Origin: Vandiemenella viatica
Lineage: Eukaryota > Arthropoda > Insecta > Orthoptera > Morabidae
Direction of reading: 5' to 3'
DNA length: 64,000 bases
NCBI GenBank assembly: GCA_031002005.1
Contig: CM061920.1
Span: 110,784,095-110,848,094 of the forward strand
In this document: positions 11,465-22,990 of the stretch, piece by piece
Numbering within the stretch: the stretch's first letter is position 1
How the letters are laid out: each line of letters begins with the position of its first letter
Notes under the pieces: generated by a model
The model's database searches: none
What the model was told of the DNA's origin: nothing
The model's input: only the letters and a program-made list of their open reading frames with translations
Position numbers and translations under genes: made by a program

Positions 11465-11850
11465 TCCTGGAAATGATCAACACCATGTCGATGAGCTGGA
11501 TTGGTAGTTATCAAAGGAAAGGAGGAGGGTGAAGAGATTACTGGGAATGTATAGGTCATGGAGTGATGGGGCTTGGAGGGATATTGGTCAAATAATTAGG
11601 AATAGTGCGTAAAATTTTATTTCGTTGGTAAGGGTGTCAGGGATTGGAACAAATTACCATGTGAAGCGATTAATAATTTACCAAAAATGCTTGAACAATT
11701 TAAAATTAAAATTTGTAAATCGGAAAAGTAAATAGGGGAGGAATTTAACATTTCAATTATAAAAGAAAATTTAAAAAATAATGTAAAAAGAGATAATTAG
11801 ATGACTAGGGGAATTGCCACCGGAGCATTAGCTCTATTGCAATTAAAATT
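11465..11850 (+). repeat. 5'-truncated CR1-like LINE 3' end
   Basis: Matches the end of the full LINE: GTAAGGGTGTCAGGGATTGG, ATTAATAATTTACC, AAATTTGTAAA, then GGAATTGCCACCGGAGC and TTGCAATTAAAATTTATAAT. In the intact copy this encodes the VRDWN-LPREMMNNLP tail of the reverse transcriptase; here stops and small deletions interrupt it. Confidence 0.85.
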
Positions 11851-12776
11851 TATAATAATAATAATGACTTACGTAGCTATTAACACGGTGGAAGATAAAA
11901 AGACGAGACTAATTATCCAGCTGAATTTTTACATTCCTTCGGCACATCTGGTCTTCCTGCCCATAAACTGAATTTATGAGTTGGTACTCTGTTCATATTC
12001 ATTTGAAACATATCATACCACAGCTGTGCAATTGAACTAGACTTCTGTTGAAATCATTGCACATTGAGGCCATTATCTTAACAGGATGTGGACGAGGAGA
12101 AGAAGTATTCATTCCACGAATACCATTGGTACCATCAAACTTTCTATTCTAATTTAAGCGCCCGCAATTCCCGGTAATCTTATGTTTTGCCATAACAATC
12201 AACAAGTCACAGAGCCAAACACTGGGAACCGTAGGACACCATGTTTCTCCCATGCCAACTATTCGTCGCTGGCTCCAGGGTGATAGGTAGGTCATATCTA
12301 TAGGTATTTGCACCAAACAATCAAACTAGAAATGTGGTCACCACATAGACATTGTAGTTAACGACCTACTAAGTAAGGTAAAGGTAGCCTCTTATTTCTC
12401 TTAAACATTGCTTCACTTACTTATATCGCAAAAATTAAAACCTTTCTGAACAAAAACTTCTCATACTTCGAACAATAATTACAACCACGAAATAGCACTA
12501 TTAATTTTTCAGGTAGCTTTTCTACTGTTTAATCAATTACATCACATTAAAATATGAATGAAACAAACTCTTGGAGATCAGTATGAAAACCGAACCTAAG
12601 GTAATAACTAATACAAAGGAAACTTTTCAGAAGACATTTACAACGCACTGCACAGGCACAGCCTTTGGGGGCTGAGCTTGTTGAGGCTCAAGCTGTAGAG
12701 GCAGAAAGTAGAGATAGTGGGTTGGAGGAAGTTGATAAGGATGGGTGGGAGCTGGTGAACAGGTCGTAGGAGAATC

Positions 12777-13496
12777 ATGGTTAACAGGATGAACAAGCCA
12801 GACACTTCAGTAATTGTGGGAAAAAATAGGTTTGACCTGTTGCCAGAGTCAGGAGGAGAAGAGCCTCATGTAGATGTAGGAGTAGGAGTAGGTAAGATGC
12901 AGCAGACCTTTAGGAATAAGGGCGTGCAGGGCAAGAATAGGGAAAAAAAGGGTTCTGCTGCTAGGTAGTAGCCATGGGAGAGGTGTAGGCCCTCTTCTGC
13001 AGGATCAGTTAGGTACAGGATATCAGGTCACAAGTTTTTTCAAACCTGGTGCAACATTAGGCCAGGTAATAGAGGATATAGGTTCCCTTTGTAGGAGTTT
13101 CACTAAGGATGATAGAGTAGTGATAGTGGGAGGTGCAGGGAAATAGTATTGATAGAAACACGAGTTATAGTATAGAGAGTGACCTGAGGAAGGTGGTGAA
13201 GGAGGCACAGCATACCAGGGTGGAGCTCATGCAGGTCCTAAGTCACCATGACCGGCCACAATTGAACTATGCTGTGAGGCGGGTTAATGTGGAAACGGAA
13301 GTGCTACTTGGAAAATGCATTAGTTCTGTGTTGGGGGGTTGTGCCTGTGAACACCATTGGTAGGTGGGGTTTCACTAGGCATGGCCTACACCTAAATAGA
13401 AGGGGGAAGGGAGTACTTTCTGAGTTGTTAGCTAAAGCAGTGAGGGAGCCCATTTCCAATGATGATGGGGTCAGGACTGTGCCTTTTTTAGGTTAG
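12777..13496 (+). pseudogene. LINE ORF1 with SGNH-esterase-like domain, frameshifted
   Basis: The first frame (12777-12965) ends NREKKGSAAR. A shifted frame from 12955 reads LLLGSSHGRGVGPLL (block I, G-S-S-H), then VTSFFKPGATLGQVIEDI and DDRVVIVGGAG (block III). After another slip the protein continues with SIDRNTSYSIESDLRKVV. The last part, from 13290, reads FTRHGLHLNRRGKGVLSELL, the block V histidine region. These blocks match the esterase (SGNH hydrolase) domain known from ORF1 proteins of CR1-group LINEs. At least three frame breaks make it non-functional. Confidence 0.75.
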
Positions 13497-13640
13497 GGGC
13501 TGCTGGTGAAGGGACAGATATAGATTATCAAATTATACTGATTGCAGATTTGTGATGGGGAAAGTCACAGATATTAAAGAAATAGATGAAATGGCTGAAA
13601 CAATAACTGACTGCGGTAAAAGTGGGAAAGAGGAGATAAA

Positions 13641-14350
13641 TTCTTAAAATGTAAAGCCAGTAGTAAGGGTGTTAATGGTAAACTGTAGAAGTATAATGAA
13701 CAAAGTAATCGAATCTGCAAACTTAATAGAGATGCACGAACCACAAGTAATAATTGGGGTAGAGAGTTGGTTAAAAGAAGAAGTACTAGACAGTGAGGTT
13801 TTTCCTGATAGGTTACAGGGTGTACCGCAGAGATAGAGGAGCAATTGGTGGAGGAGTCTTCATACTAGTTAGTAAAAGCTACCACAGTTCACCGGCATTC
13901 ATAGATCAAGACCATGAGTTACTTGGGGTAGATTTCTGGGATTATAAAAAAGAAAAAATCAGAGTGTTGGCTGTTTACCGCAGTGGAAGAATGACAGAAG
14001 AGGATGAGGCTCTTGGGGAGAAATTAAATTCATACTCAGATTTCAGAGGTGAGAATAGAATGATCATCATCGGCGGGGATTTAAATTTACCAGGTGTAAA
14101 CTGGGAAGGGAATAAGATAAATAACACAAGGGAACAAAGATTTGCAAATATCTTAATAAGGGAAGGAGGATTTACACAAGTGGTTGAGCAAAACATTAGG
14201 GGACAAAATATTTTGGATATATTTCTAATTAAGTCCGATGAAAACCTTTTGAGGTATCAAGTAACTGAAGGAATAAGTGATCATGAAGCAGTTCTGATGG
14301 ATATTAGAGGATTCAGTAAACCAGCAGCCAAAATAGAAGTGGGGAAATAG
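13641..14350 (+). pseudogene. LINE APE-type endonuclease domain
   Basis: Starts VLMVNCRSIMNKV (the asparagine block), then IIGVESWLKEE (the catalytic glutamate block) in one frame. After a frameshift near 13800 it continues with GGVFILV, IIIGGDLNLPGVNW (the D-x-N block), ILDIFLI and GISDHEAVLMDI (the S-D-H block). All main catalytic motifs of an apurinic-endonuclease-like nuclease are present. It ends with a stop at 14350, and the reverse transcriptase lies in another frame, so the two were once one protein now split by a one-base shift. Confidence 0.88.
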
Positions 14351-14351
14351 G

Positions 14352-16458
14352 TACAATTATAAAAAGGCACAGGTTTCAAATTTGAAGAGATATTTCAGAG
14401 AACAATTCGGCAAATGGAAGGAAGGCTCAGGTACAGTAGAGTCAAGGTGGGAAGAGTTCAAGGAGATAATAAGAAAGGGGGAAGAAAAATTTATTCCAAA
14501 GCAGAAAATAAAGAGAAGTAGAGAACCTATGTACTATAATAGGGAAGTGAGGAGGTTAAAGAGGTTGGTAAGAAAAGAACATAACAGAGTTAAGAGACAG
14601 CAGGGTAGTAGGGAATATTTAAAACAACTAAACAAGGACTTAATAACAGCAAAGAAAATGGCTAAAGATGGGTTTATAAAGAGTATTGTCAGTGCAGGAG
14701 GACCATTGACTGATGCATCTAGAAATTTCTATGGCTATATCAGGAAACTGAGGGGAAGGGAGGGTGTAGAGACACTTATAGATAAGGATGGAGAAGAAGT
14801 TACTGACGATTTGAAAAAGGCAGAGATTTTAAGTAACTGGTTCAGTGAAAGCATTAGGGAGAATGAATCACAAACTAATTCAGAGAACGAGCTTAACAAC
14901 ACAATTGGAAATGACGATAGTAAAAAATTTTATATCCATCCTGAGGAAATCATGAAGGAAATAAGAAAGCTGAAAAAAAAATATAAAGAGGCTGGTGAAG
15001 ATAATATTACTACAGATATCTTAAAGATAGCCGGATGTGACATTGTACCTTATCTTGAAATATTATTTAAATTGAGTCTAGACACTTATTGCTTACCACA
15101 AGACTGGAAAAGTGCAATAGTAGTACCGGTACATAAGGGAGGGGTGAGAAATAGAGTTGAGAATTACAGGCCAATCAGTTTGACATCAGTGGTAGGTAAA
15201 TTAATGGAAAGATTGATATGCAACCACATCAGAAATATATGTGAGGAACGTAAGTGGTTTTCAAGCAGGCAACATGGTTTCAGGCAAGGATATTCATGCG
15301 AATCTCAGTTGGTGGGATATATGCAAGATATTTCAGATGAAATGGACAAGGGAGGCCAAATTGATAGTGTAGCACTAGATCTGTCTAAGGCGTTTGACAG
15401 AGTAAGCCATAAAATGATAGTAAATAAGGTAAAAACCATTGGAGTGGATAAGAAAGTCATTTGCTGGGTAGAAGAATTTTTAAAAGGTAGAAAACAGAAA
15501 GTTAGGGTAGGAAATGTAGTATCAAAAGAAGTGGAAGTAAAAATGGGTGTGCCACAGGGTAGCGTATTGGGACCATTGCTATTCATTATTCTAATGAATA
15601 ATTGTGTTGATTGTTTACTATCTGAAATTAGATTCTTTGCAGATGACATAATGCTGTATAAAACAATCAAAACGATAGAGGATTGTAAACAGTTGCAGGG
15701 TGATCTGGACAGGATATCTAATTGGGTTGGTAAACATGGAATGAAGATAAATGCAAAGAAGAGTCAGCTTATTAGATACACAAATAAAAAACAAAAGGTT
15801 AATTATGAATATAAGGTGGGGAAAGAATTGCTTGCTGAAGACTTGAAATGTAAATATCTTGGAATTACTTTTGATAACAAACTTAACTGGGCAGGACACA
15901 TAGGACAGGTGGTAGGAAAAGGTTTCAAAGTTCTGCACTTGTTGGAGAGAGTGATGAGGGGATGTACGAGAGAAGTCAAGGAATTGGGTTACAAAACTTT
16001 GGTCAGACCATTGCTCGAATATGGTAGTGTAGTATGGGACCCTCATTTTACGTATCAAATACAGGAGTTGGAGAGGGTGCAAAAAAGGGCTGCTAGATTT
16101 GTTTCTGGAAATTATCGCAGAATGCAAGTCGGTGACGGATATGATAAAGGAGCTGGAATGGGATTCATTGCAAGACAGGAGGAGGAGGAGGATGAGGAGG
16201 GTCATGGGAGTGTACAGGGCATATACTGGCGATGAGGCATGGAAAGATATTGCAATAGGTATGAAAAGTAGTGCATGGAAGGGAAAAGATGACCATGACC
16301 ACAAGCTGGCACTCGATTTCAGGCACAAGGGTGTGGGAAGATTCTCTTTTTTAGGTAAGGGTGTCAGGGATTGGAATGAGTTACCAAGAGAAATGATGAA
16401 TAATTTACCGATAACTTTGAAAGAATTTAAAGATAAAATTTGTAGAGGGCAAATGTAG
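14352..16458 (+). pseudogene. LINE reverse transcriptase
   Basis: A long frame (14382-16235) covers the reverse transcriptase: VVPVHKGG, NYRPISLTSVVGKLMERLI, QHGFRQGYSCESQL, ALDLSKAFDRVSH (motif A), MGVPQGSVLGPLLF (motif B) and FFADDIMLY (motif C, F-A-D-D). Connecting segments KYLGI and VRPLLEYGSVVWDP follow. The frame slips near 16100, and the C-terminal tail (KGVRDWNELPREMMNNLP, CRGQM) ends at 16458. The catalytic core itself looks intact, so damage is limited to the upstream frames and the C-terminal shift. Confidence 0.9.
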
Positions 16459-16589
16459 GTAGGTGCAGGATAGGGGGAATGATGGGTGTGTAGGGAAATT
16501 GCCACCGGAGCCTGTGCTCCATTGCAATTAAATTAAATTAAAAAATTAAATTAACTGGTAATAGAATAAAATTGGTAAAGTATTTTTAC

Positions 16590-16632
16590 ACATACCAAAG
16601 TACACGTGGGTGAAGCAGCGGGCAAATGCTAG
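16590..16632 (+). repeat. possible Helitron 3' end
   Basis: CACGTGGGTGAAGCAGCGGG followed by CAAATGCTAG resembles the GC-rich hairpin plus CTRR end common to insect Helitrons. No 5' TC end or Rep/helicase sequence was identified, so this rests on a short motif only. Confidence 0.25.
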
Positions 16633-17459
16633 TGATGTCATAAATTATTCCTAATGTGAAAAATAAATTAATTTTTAATGATATAAACAGCAAATATTAA
16701 AAAAATAAAACACATGCAGAAAAAAATCTTATATTCCTAGGCCGGTATTGAAACTGCAATCCATAGCACGGGTCTGACTGCTCATAGCTATTTAACTGAC
16801 ATCACTTTTTGGTTTTTCTATAGGTACACAATTAGCAATTTTTAATTTACGATTTTTTTACCTTAGATTCCTCATAAACGAAGACTCATTAAGACGAGTA
16901 GTATTAGTGTGAGACACCAAGGTGTCTGTCATACTATACCGATGTGTTCACTGAAGATATCTCCTTGTAAACTTACAGAAATAGACGAAATGTGACGCAA
17001 AAAAATGACGATATTAAAACAGATTTTCATTTGCCGCTCCGTTGGCGTTATAAGACATGCGGCAGATTTAAACAGAGTCTAAGCTCCAAACTGTGAAAAC
17101 TCCTCTAAATCTGATCTACAGTTTTTGTATGTGCCTCGAACAAACGCATACATATTTACTTAAAATATAAATGTATTGACTGAAAGACCATAGTGAAAAA
17201 TAAGGTTGAAACCAAGGAAGTGAATCAATACATTTCATCCTATGTGGGCAGGATATGTCAGGAAGTAGAAGAAAAATAATATCAAATTTATGCATTGATT
17301 TGGTTTGGTAGTAAGTGGATGCACAAAACCGGGTTATGAAAAATTGTTTAGGCTACTTGATTGAATGGGTGCTATGAGTAACAAATATAGAAGCGGGAAG
17401 GGTGGCAAGGGAGGGTAGATTGACTTTGGGAAACAATTAAAAACACAGTTAATTACTGA
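16633..17459. other. intron 1 sequence, nothing recognised
   Basis: AT-rich sequence between the possible Helitron end and the Harbinger-like arm. No coding frame or repeat was recognised. Confidence 0.4.
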
Positions 17460-17915
17460 AAGGTGGCTATATACGATCGCTCCAACCGTCAATTATAGTG
17501 TCGTCTGCGGGGAAATTGATGTGGATGACGTGGATTGACAGGATTATTTGGATATCCAGTCAGTTCAATATCCATCAGATTCGTCCATCAAGCAATCAAG
17601 CCAACTGACGGTGTGTGGGGAAAACAACGTCATCAAGCCATCACTCCAGTAGGCTGGTGTAGGTAAAACCGCGGTCCAAACACTTCTCATTCTGTCACCG
17701 ACCACGGAGCAAACAATATTAGTGCCTTAATTGAATTGCGCAAGATTGCATCATTTCCTTTTAGTTTTGAAATTGGTATAGAAATATGTGTTTTTCTAGT
17801 TGTGAAATATTATTTTGAATCTAGGTATCGAAAATTGTTTTAAATAATATTAAGTAACATTTAGATCGATATTATTTCCTTTTTCTGAAAAAAATAATGC
17901 GTCTCAACACGACTT
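17460..17915 (+). repeat. left inverted arm of the Harbinger-like element
   Basis: Pairs with 22950-23462 on the opposite strand. It ends inside a broken version of the MADF-like start (ATGCGTCTCAACACGACTT) and is joined directly to the copia gag sequence, with no copia 5' LTR between. Confidence 0.8.
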
Positions 17916-17925
17916 AGCTATAGCG

Positions 17926-18913
17926 TTGGGGTTGGTATCAAATTTCGATGGTTCAGACTATAGCAATTGGCTAATACGTATTCTCAAGTTCCTACAATTC
18001 AAAAAGTGTAAAGATGTAGTAATGCGACCTAAAACATCTGCCGACGATGCCACATGGGACGATCGTGATATTCAAGCTACCAACTATATTTACAGCGCAA
18101 TAACGAACAGACAATTGGAATACATAAGTGAATTAGAGACGGCCTACGAAATCATTCAAAAGTTTGATGAAATGTATCTGAAAAAGTCGACGGCTTTGCA
18201 AATTGTATGCCGACATAACCTTGAAAATGTCAAATTGAAAAATTACGCAGAAGTGTCTTTGTTCTTCGATGACTTTGAAAAGTGTGTAGGCCTAAACGAA
18301 CTGAAACAAGCCGGGGCGGGTAATATCAGAACAAGAAAAACTGAATTATATGCTGAAATCTTTGCCGCAGAATTATAGTCATATTGGGGACTTGATTGAC
18401 GTGCTCCCTGAAAAGGACAGAACAGTAGATTATTTGAAAAGTAAAATAAAATTGAAAAGGACCGAAGAAGAATCAAATGAGACATCACGTGACAGCTCTA
18501 ATGCTTTTCGAGCAGAAACTAAGACATCATCAGCGTCACACACAAACTGTTTTAAACCAGGTCAATTTCAAAAAGAATGTCGTTCTCATACTGAATATAT
18601 ACAAAGAGGTCGAGGTCGTGGATATTCTATGAATAGAGGTCGCGGATATTTTGGAAGTAGAGGACGTGGATATTCCGTCAGTAGAGGACGAGGTACATAT
18701 AATGCAAGAAACTTTCATGGACGAGGACATTATAATAATGAGCGACCCAGATATGAGCAATATGGGAATAGTTTTCATACAACTATCGCAAATAATACAA
18801 CAACAAATGAAAAAAATGAGACAAAAAAAGGAGAAATAGAATGGTTACTTGACAGTGGCTGTACAAACCATATTATTAACACGGATGAATACTTGAATCT
18901 TGTGAGACATTAA
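17926..18913 (+). pseudogene. copia gag and start of protease
   Basis: The N-terminal part reads NFDGSDYSNWLIRILKFL, the usual copia gag opening, but with no in-frame ATG. A frameshift near 18355 leads to a second frame with a damaged zinc knuckle (NCFKPGQFQKECR; expected C-x2-C-x4-H-x4-C) and an RGR-rich tract with about six repeats of RGRG(Y/T). The protease motif WLLDSGCTNHII follows. The frame ends at 18913, inside protease. Confidence 0.85.
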
Positions 18914-20292
18914 AGAAACCTGTAAAAGTCAAAATTGGTGATGGTAGAATACTACAAGCTGAAAAGATTGGAAATATAAAGGTAAATTTTATGGTTTATG
19001 GAAAAAAATCAGAAGTGATGTTGAAAAATGTGTTCTATGTTAAAGAAATGAAAGCAAACTTATTAAGTTACTCAAGAATTACAGACAAAAACTCAATTGT
19101 GTCAAAGGGGAGATTGGCAAAAATATATAACCCATATAGAAAGGTGATAGGGGTTGCAATTAAAGATGAAAGATTATATAAGATGAGAAGCTATGTGAAT
19201 GAAAATACCTTGGAAGCAAATTTAAGTAAAAGTAAAATGACTGTGAAAGAGAAATTACACCGTACGCTGGGACATGTAAACTTCAATAATTTAGAAATGA
19301 TGTGCAAGAATGAAACATTGGAAGGATTGCCTAAAGAGAACTGAACAAGAATATTTTAGGTGTGTGACATGTATAGAAAATAAAATGCATAACTTACCTT
19401 TTCATAATAACAGAAGAAAAGCAGATGATATACTACAAATAGTTCATACAGATTTGAATGGTCCTCATCAAACAGTAGGAGACCATGGTGAAAAATACTT
19501 TGTTAGTTTTATAGATGACTACAGCAAACTGGTTAAAGTCTATTGTATCAGGACAAAAGATGAAGTATATGATTGCTTAGTGCAATATGTTAATGAAGAA
19601 CAAAACCTCACTGATAAGACAATAAAAGAATTACGTTGTGACAATGGTACCGAATATATAAATTCAAGAGTTTTTCAGTTTGCAAGAGAGAAAGGAATCG
19701 TTATAAAACCTTGTCCAGCATATGTTCACGAATTATATGGAACTGCAGAGAGGTATAACCGGTCTCTAATGGATATGGCAAGATGTCTCTTATCAGAAGC
19801 TAAAGTTGGAAGAAAATATTGGCCAGAAATAATTAAAACAGCTGCCTACCTCAAAATAGAACCTTGACCAATACCATTGAAAAGAAAAGTCCGTATGAAA
19901 TATTTTTCAAAAGGAAGCCTACAATGAAGTATCTGAAAATGTATGGCAGTAGAGTCTTTGTACGAATACCAGAAGAGAGAAGAAAATCTAAATGGGACAA
20001 GAAAGCAGAAACTGGAATTTTACTTGGCTATACAGACACTGGATATAGAGTATTAACTAACAACAAAGTAATAGTAGCCAGACATTGTGATATCGTAGAA
20101 GAAGACGTGACATTGTGTGGATTTCAAGATGAGAGAGATGAAAATTTGGAAGAAGGAAAAGAAATTGAAAAGGATAATCCAGAATGTGTGGGAGGAAATG
20201 ATACAGATACACCAAACAGTAACAATGATGTAGAAATTGATGAAGACATGGACAGAAAGAAATCAAAAAGACAAGTTAAACCTCCAACGTGA
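18914..20292 (+). pseudogene. copia protease remainder and integrase
   Basis: Frames at 18991-19344, 19310-19867 and 19864-20292 together give the GAG-pre-integrase region (LHRTLGHVNFNNLEMMC), the integrase zinc-binding cysteines (CVTCIENK), and a DDE core: HTDLNG, then RCDNGTEY, then GTAERYNRSLMDMAR. The C-terminal SPYEIFFKRKP and GSRVFVRIP blocks follow, then an acidic tail. Frameshifts occur near 19330 and 19865, and the frame ends at a stop at 20292. The three catalytic acids are present. Confidence 0.9.
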
Positions 20293-21854
20293 TTTGCTGA
20301 TGAGTTTGGCTATTATTGTATCAGTGTAAACTACTGTGATGCTATGACACCAGAAAACTTTCAGGAGGCAGTGAACTGCGATGATGCAAATGAATGGAAG
20401 GCAGCCATGGACCATGAGATGAACAGCCTAGTGAAAAACAATACATGGACACTCGTTGACAAGCCAACCAAGGACAAAAAGGTGATTGATGTGAAATGGG
20501 AAGAAGAGTGAAAGTGAGTATAAAGCCCGATTAGTAGTTAGAGGTTTTCAACAAACTGACTGTGTAGATGATACTTATTCTCCTGTAGCAAAAATGCCAA
20601 CCTTAAAGCTTTTATTGTCTTATTGTTGTCAAAATTCTATGGAAATCCATCAAATGGATGTAGAGACTGCATTTCTAAATAGTAAAGTTTTGTCAGAAGT
20701 TTATGTAAAGCAGCCAACAGGTTATGAAGATGGCTCTGATAAAGTTTATAAGCTAAACAAATCTTTGTATGGCCTAAAAGAGAGCCCACGCGCATGGTAT
20801 GAATGTTTCAACATTTTTTTGACTGAACTAGAGTTTGAACGATGCAAATATGATTACTGTTTATATTTCAAAAAAGTAGAAGATGTAACTGTTTATATTT
20901 TGTTATTTGTTGATGATTTGTTGATTTGCTGCAGAGACCAAAATGTTATTAACAATATTAAAAACAAGCTATCAGATAAATTCAAAATGAAAAATTTAGG
21001 TAGAGTAAAAAAATTACATTGGTATAGACATTGAGTATAACTATGAACAAAATAACATTTTGACTCTGAGTCAGGAACGTTACATTGAATCTTTAGCAAA
21101 ACGCTATAATATTGAAAATGCTAAATTATACAAAACACCTATGGAAATAAATTTGAAATTAGAAAAATGTGAATTAAATGAAGATATCAAGTATAGAAAT
21201 TTAATAGGAGCATTGTTGTATGTTAGTTATGGTACTAGACCAGATATATCATTCTCTGTAAACTATTTAAGTCGTTTTCAAAACTGTTGTAATGAGACAC
21301 ATTTTAAGTATGCTCTTAGGGTGTTGAAATATTTGTTTTTGACTAAGACATTAAAACTAAAATATTATAAAAACTACGATGCTGATATATTGGATTGCTA
21401 TGTGGATTCTGATTGGGCAGGAGATGTGTTAGACCGAAAATCTACTACCGGATATGTAATTAGATTGTATGGAAATGTTATCATGTGGAAATCAAAAAAA
21501 CAAAACTGTGTGACAAAATCTTCTACCTTTGCAGAATACATTGCCATGTCAGAAGCAGTAACTGAAATCAATTTTCTAAGAAGCCTAGTTAATGATGTAT
21601 TTATTAAAATGTGTAAACTAGTAAAAATGTATGAAGATAATTCAGGCGCTGTAGCAATAGCTAAATATGGAAATTTTACTAAGAACTCTAAACACATCGA
21701 GGTTCAATACCATTATATTCATGAAAATGTCAAAGAAAAGTTTATTGATGTTATTAAAATAGGGTCTGAAAATAATATTGCAGATGTATTAACTAAAGCC
21801 TTGGGAAGTGTCAAATTTATTAAATTCAGAGAATCCTTAAATATTAAAAATTAG
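20293..21854 (+). pseudogene. copia reverse transcriptase and RNase H
   Basis: After the stop at 20292 the sequence continues as FADEFGYYC, then NEWKAAMDHEMNSL, a stop near 20510, and a reverse transcriptase frame from 20594: QMDVETAFLNSKV (motif A), LNKSLYGLKESPRAWYE (motif B) and LLFVDDLLI (motif C with both aspartates). A frameshift near 21020 precedes the RNase H part: SYGTRPDISFSVNYLSRF, CYVDSDWAGDVLDRKSTTGY, KSSTFAEYIAMSEA and KHIEVQYHYIHE. The three parts are homologous to one copia polyprotein broken at several points. Confidence 0.9.
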
Positions 21855-22131
21855 AGTAGTATTTAGTAAGTTGTCTATATGAAACTATTAAGTTTTATGA
21901 ACCTGTTGTGTTACCTATAGATTGCAATATAAATGTAAGGAGGGGTGTTGGTATTGTACATTTATATTGGCAACCCTGTACGAATTAGTATTCTATGGTT
22001 GACTGTAAATAAAAGACAAAAGATGTTGCTGTTAAAAGTTGATTCAATAAAAGTGGTGATTAAAGTAAAAACAAGTATTATTCTTAATATTAAAAGTTGG
22101 AAATTATCTATCGAAAAGCATAAGGATTTAC

Positions 22132-22406
22132 CAGGGGCGGATCCAGGATTTTGTTTTGGGGGGGGCTTGAGCGGACTTTGGTTTGGGGGGGGGCTTTGCT
22201 TGAGTGAATTTTGGTTCAGAGGGCTTGCCTTCAGTGGAATTTGGCTTTGGGGGGGGGGGCTTGAGTCGGGAAAAAGGTAGTTTTTATAGCCTCCTCGGGC
22301 CTCAAATCCGTAGAGCTAAAAAAAAAAAAGGTCTCAAAACTACAATGTCGGGGGTGCTTTTGGGGGGGCTTGAGCCCCCTAGCCCCCCCCCCTGGATCCG
22401 CCCCTG
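22132..22406. mobile_element. short hAT-type MITE with 8-bp target duplication
   Basis: Starts CAGGGGCGGATCCAGG and ends with its complement CCTGGATCCGCCCCTG. The direct repeat GGATTTAC flanks it at 22124-22131 and 22407-22414. The interior is G-run rich and non-coding. Related to the element at 1436-1636. Confidence 0.92.
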
Positions 22407-22779
22407 GGATTTACCATGCCTAAGGTACATCTCTATGACAAAATAAAAATGGTAATTGTTTGTGACCTTGTTTTAAAAAAGAACGTAGTAAGAATCTTAA
22501 ATTTTATATGAGCCTACTTGTTTAAATGTGTTGTACAACACGTGACGTACTGTTAGTATTTTCGGCCTACTAAACTACTTAGTAATTTCAATAAATTTGC
22601 TTTAGATTCATTTTGCAGCATTTATATAGGTAGTTTTAGTAACATCACAGAGCTTATTTTTCGCCATTTCGCAGTTCATTGGCCCTTTATTTAACTCTCG
22701 GCTCTTTGTATTCGATAACTTTGAATATCCTTTAAAATTAATTCATTTTAATTAGTATTTTGAATAATTAGATTGTTGT

Positions 22780-22990
22780 ATAAGAAGTGAGAGAACTGCT
22801 TCTTCTTCAATAACCAATCTTTCGATCATTTGGTCCTGTTTTCTTTACAATTACGCAAGCAGCAGCAGTCAAGAGCAATTCTGTATGATTCATATTCATG
22901 AAGACTATTAGAGATGTGCTATAGGCGTGGTAAGTCTGTATACTTCTCAATAATCTCCAGCACAAAGTCATGTCGAGACATTATTTTTTC
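22780..22990 (-). pseudogene. Harbinger-like coding remnants (MADF-like and transposase starts)
   Basis: On the minus strand an ATG near 22982 opens MSRHDFVLEIIEKYTDLPRL and then a stop. This resembles the start of a MADF domain, found in the accessory protein of PIF/Harbinger elements. A second ATG near 22900 opens MNMNHTELLLTAAACVIVKK, resembling the start of a Harbinger transposase, and stops soon after. Both are short and the match is from memory of family style, so the call is tentative. Confidence 0.5.

Larger units (their letters stand above)
12650..16556 (+). mobile_element. CR1/L2-like LINE (Jockey superfamily), nearly full length
   Basis: The order is ORF1 with esterase-like domain (12777-13496), APE endonuclease (13641-14350), reverse transcriptase (about 14352-16235) and a shared 3' end with GCCACCGGAGCC followed by an (ATTAA)n-like tail. 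The left limit is a guess because no 5' repeat or target duplication was found. The 3' end occurs as separate truncated copies at 6537, 11465, 23464, 27301, 28745, 36835 and 60915. ORF1 and the endonuclease are broken, while the reverse transcriptase retains a 617-codon frame. CR1 versus L2/Daphne-type is a judgement from motif style only. Confidence 0.88.
17916..22123 (+). mobile_element. copia (Ty1-type) retrotransposon, 5'-truncated
   Basis: The order is gag, protease, integrase, reverse transcriptase, RNase H, which is the copia order. It starts in gag without a start codon or a 5' LTR. After the last stop, a purine tract (AAGGAGGGG) at about 21939 is followed by TGTTGGTATTG, a plausible start of the 3' LTR. 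The LTR continues at least to the hAT MITE at 22132; its end was not located. No direct repeat of the LTR start is present before gag. Confidence 0.88.

Noticed and set aside
15618..16505. 295-codon open frame on the minus strand
   Set aside because: It lies opposite the LINE reverse transcriptase C-terminus, which has clear motifs on the + strand; this is a shadow frame.
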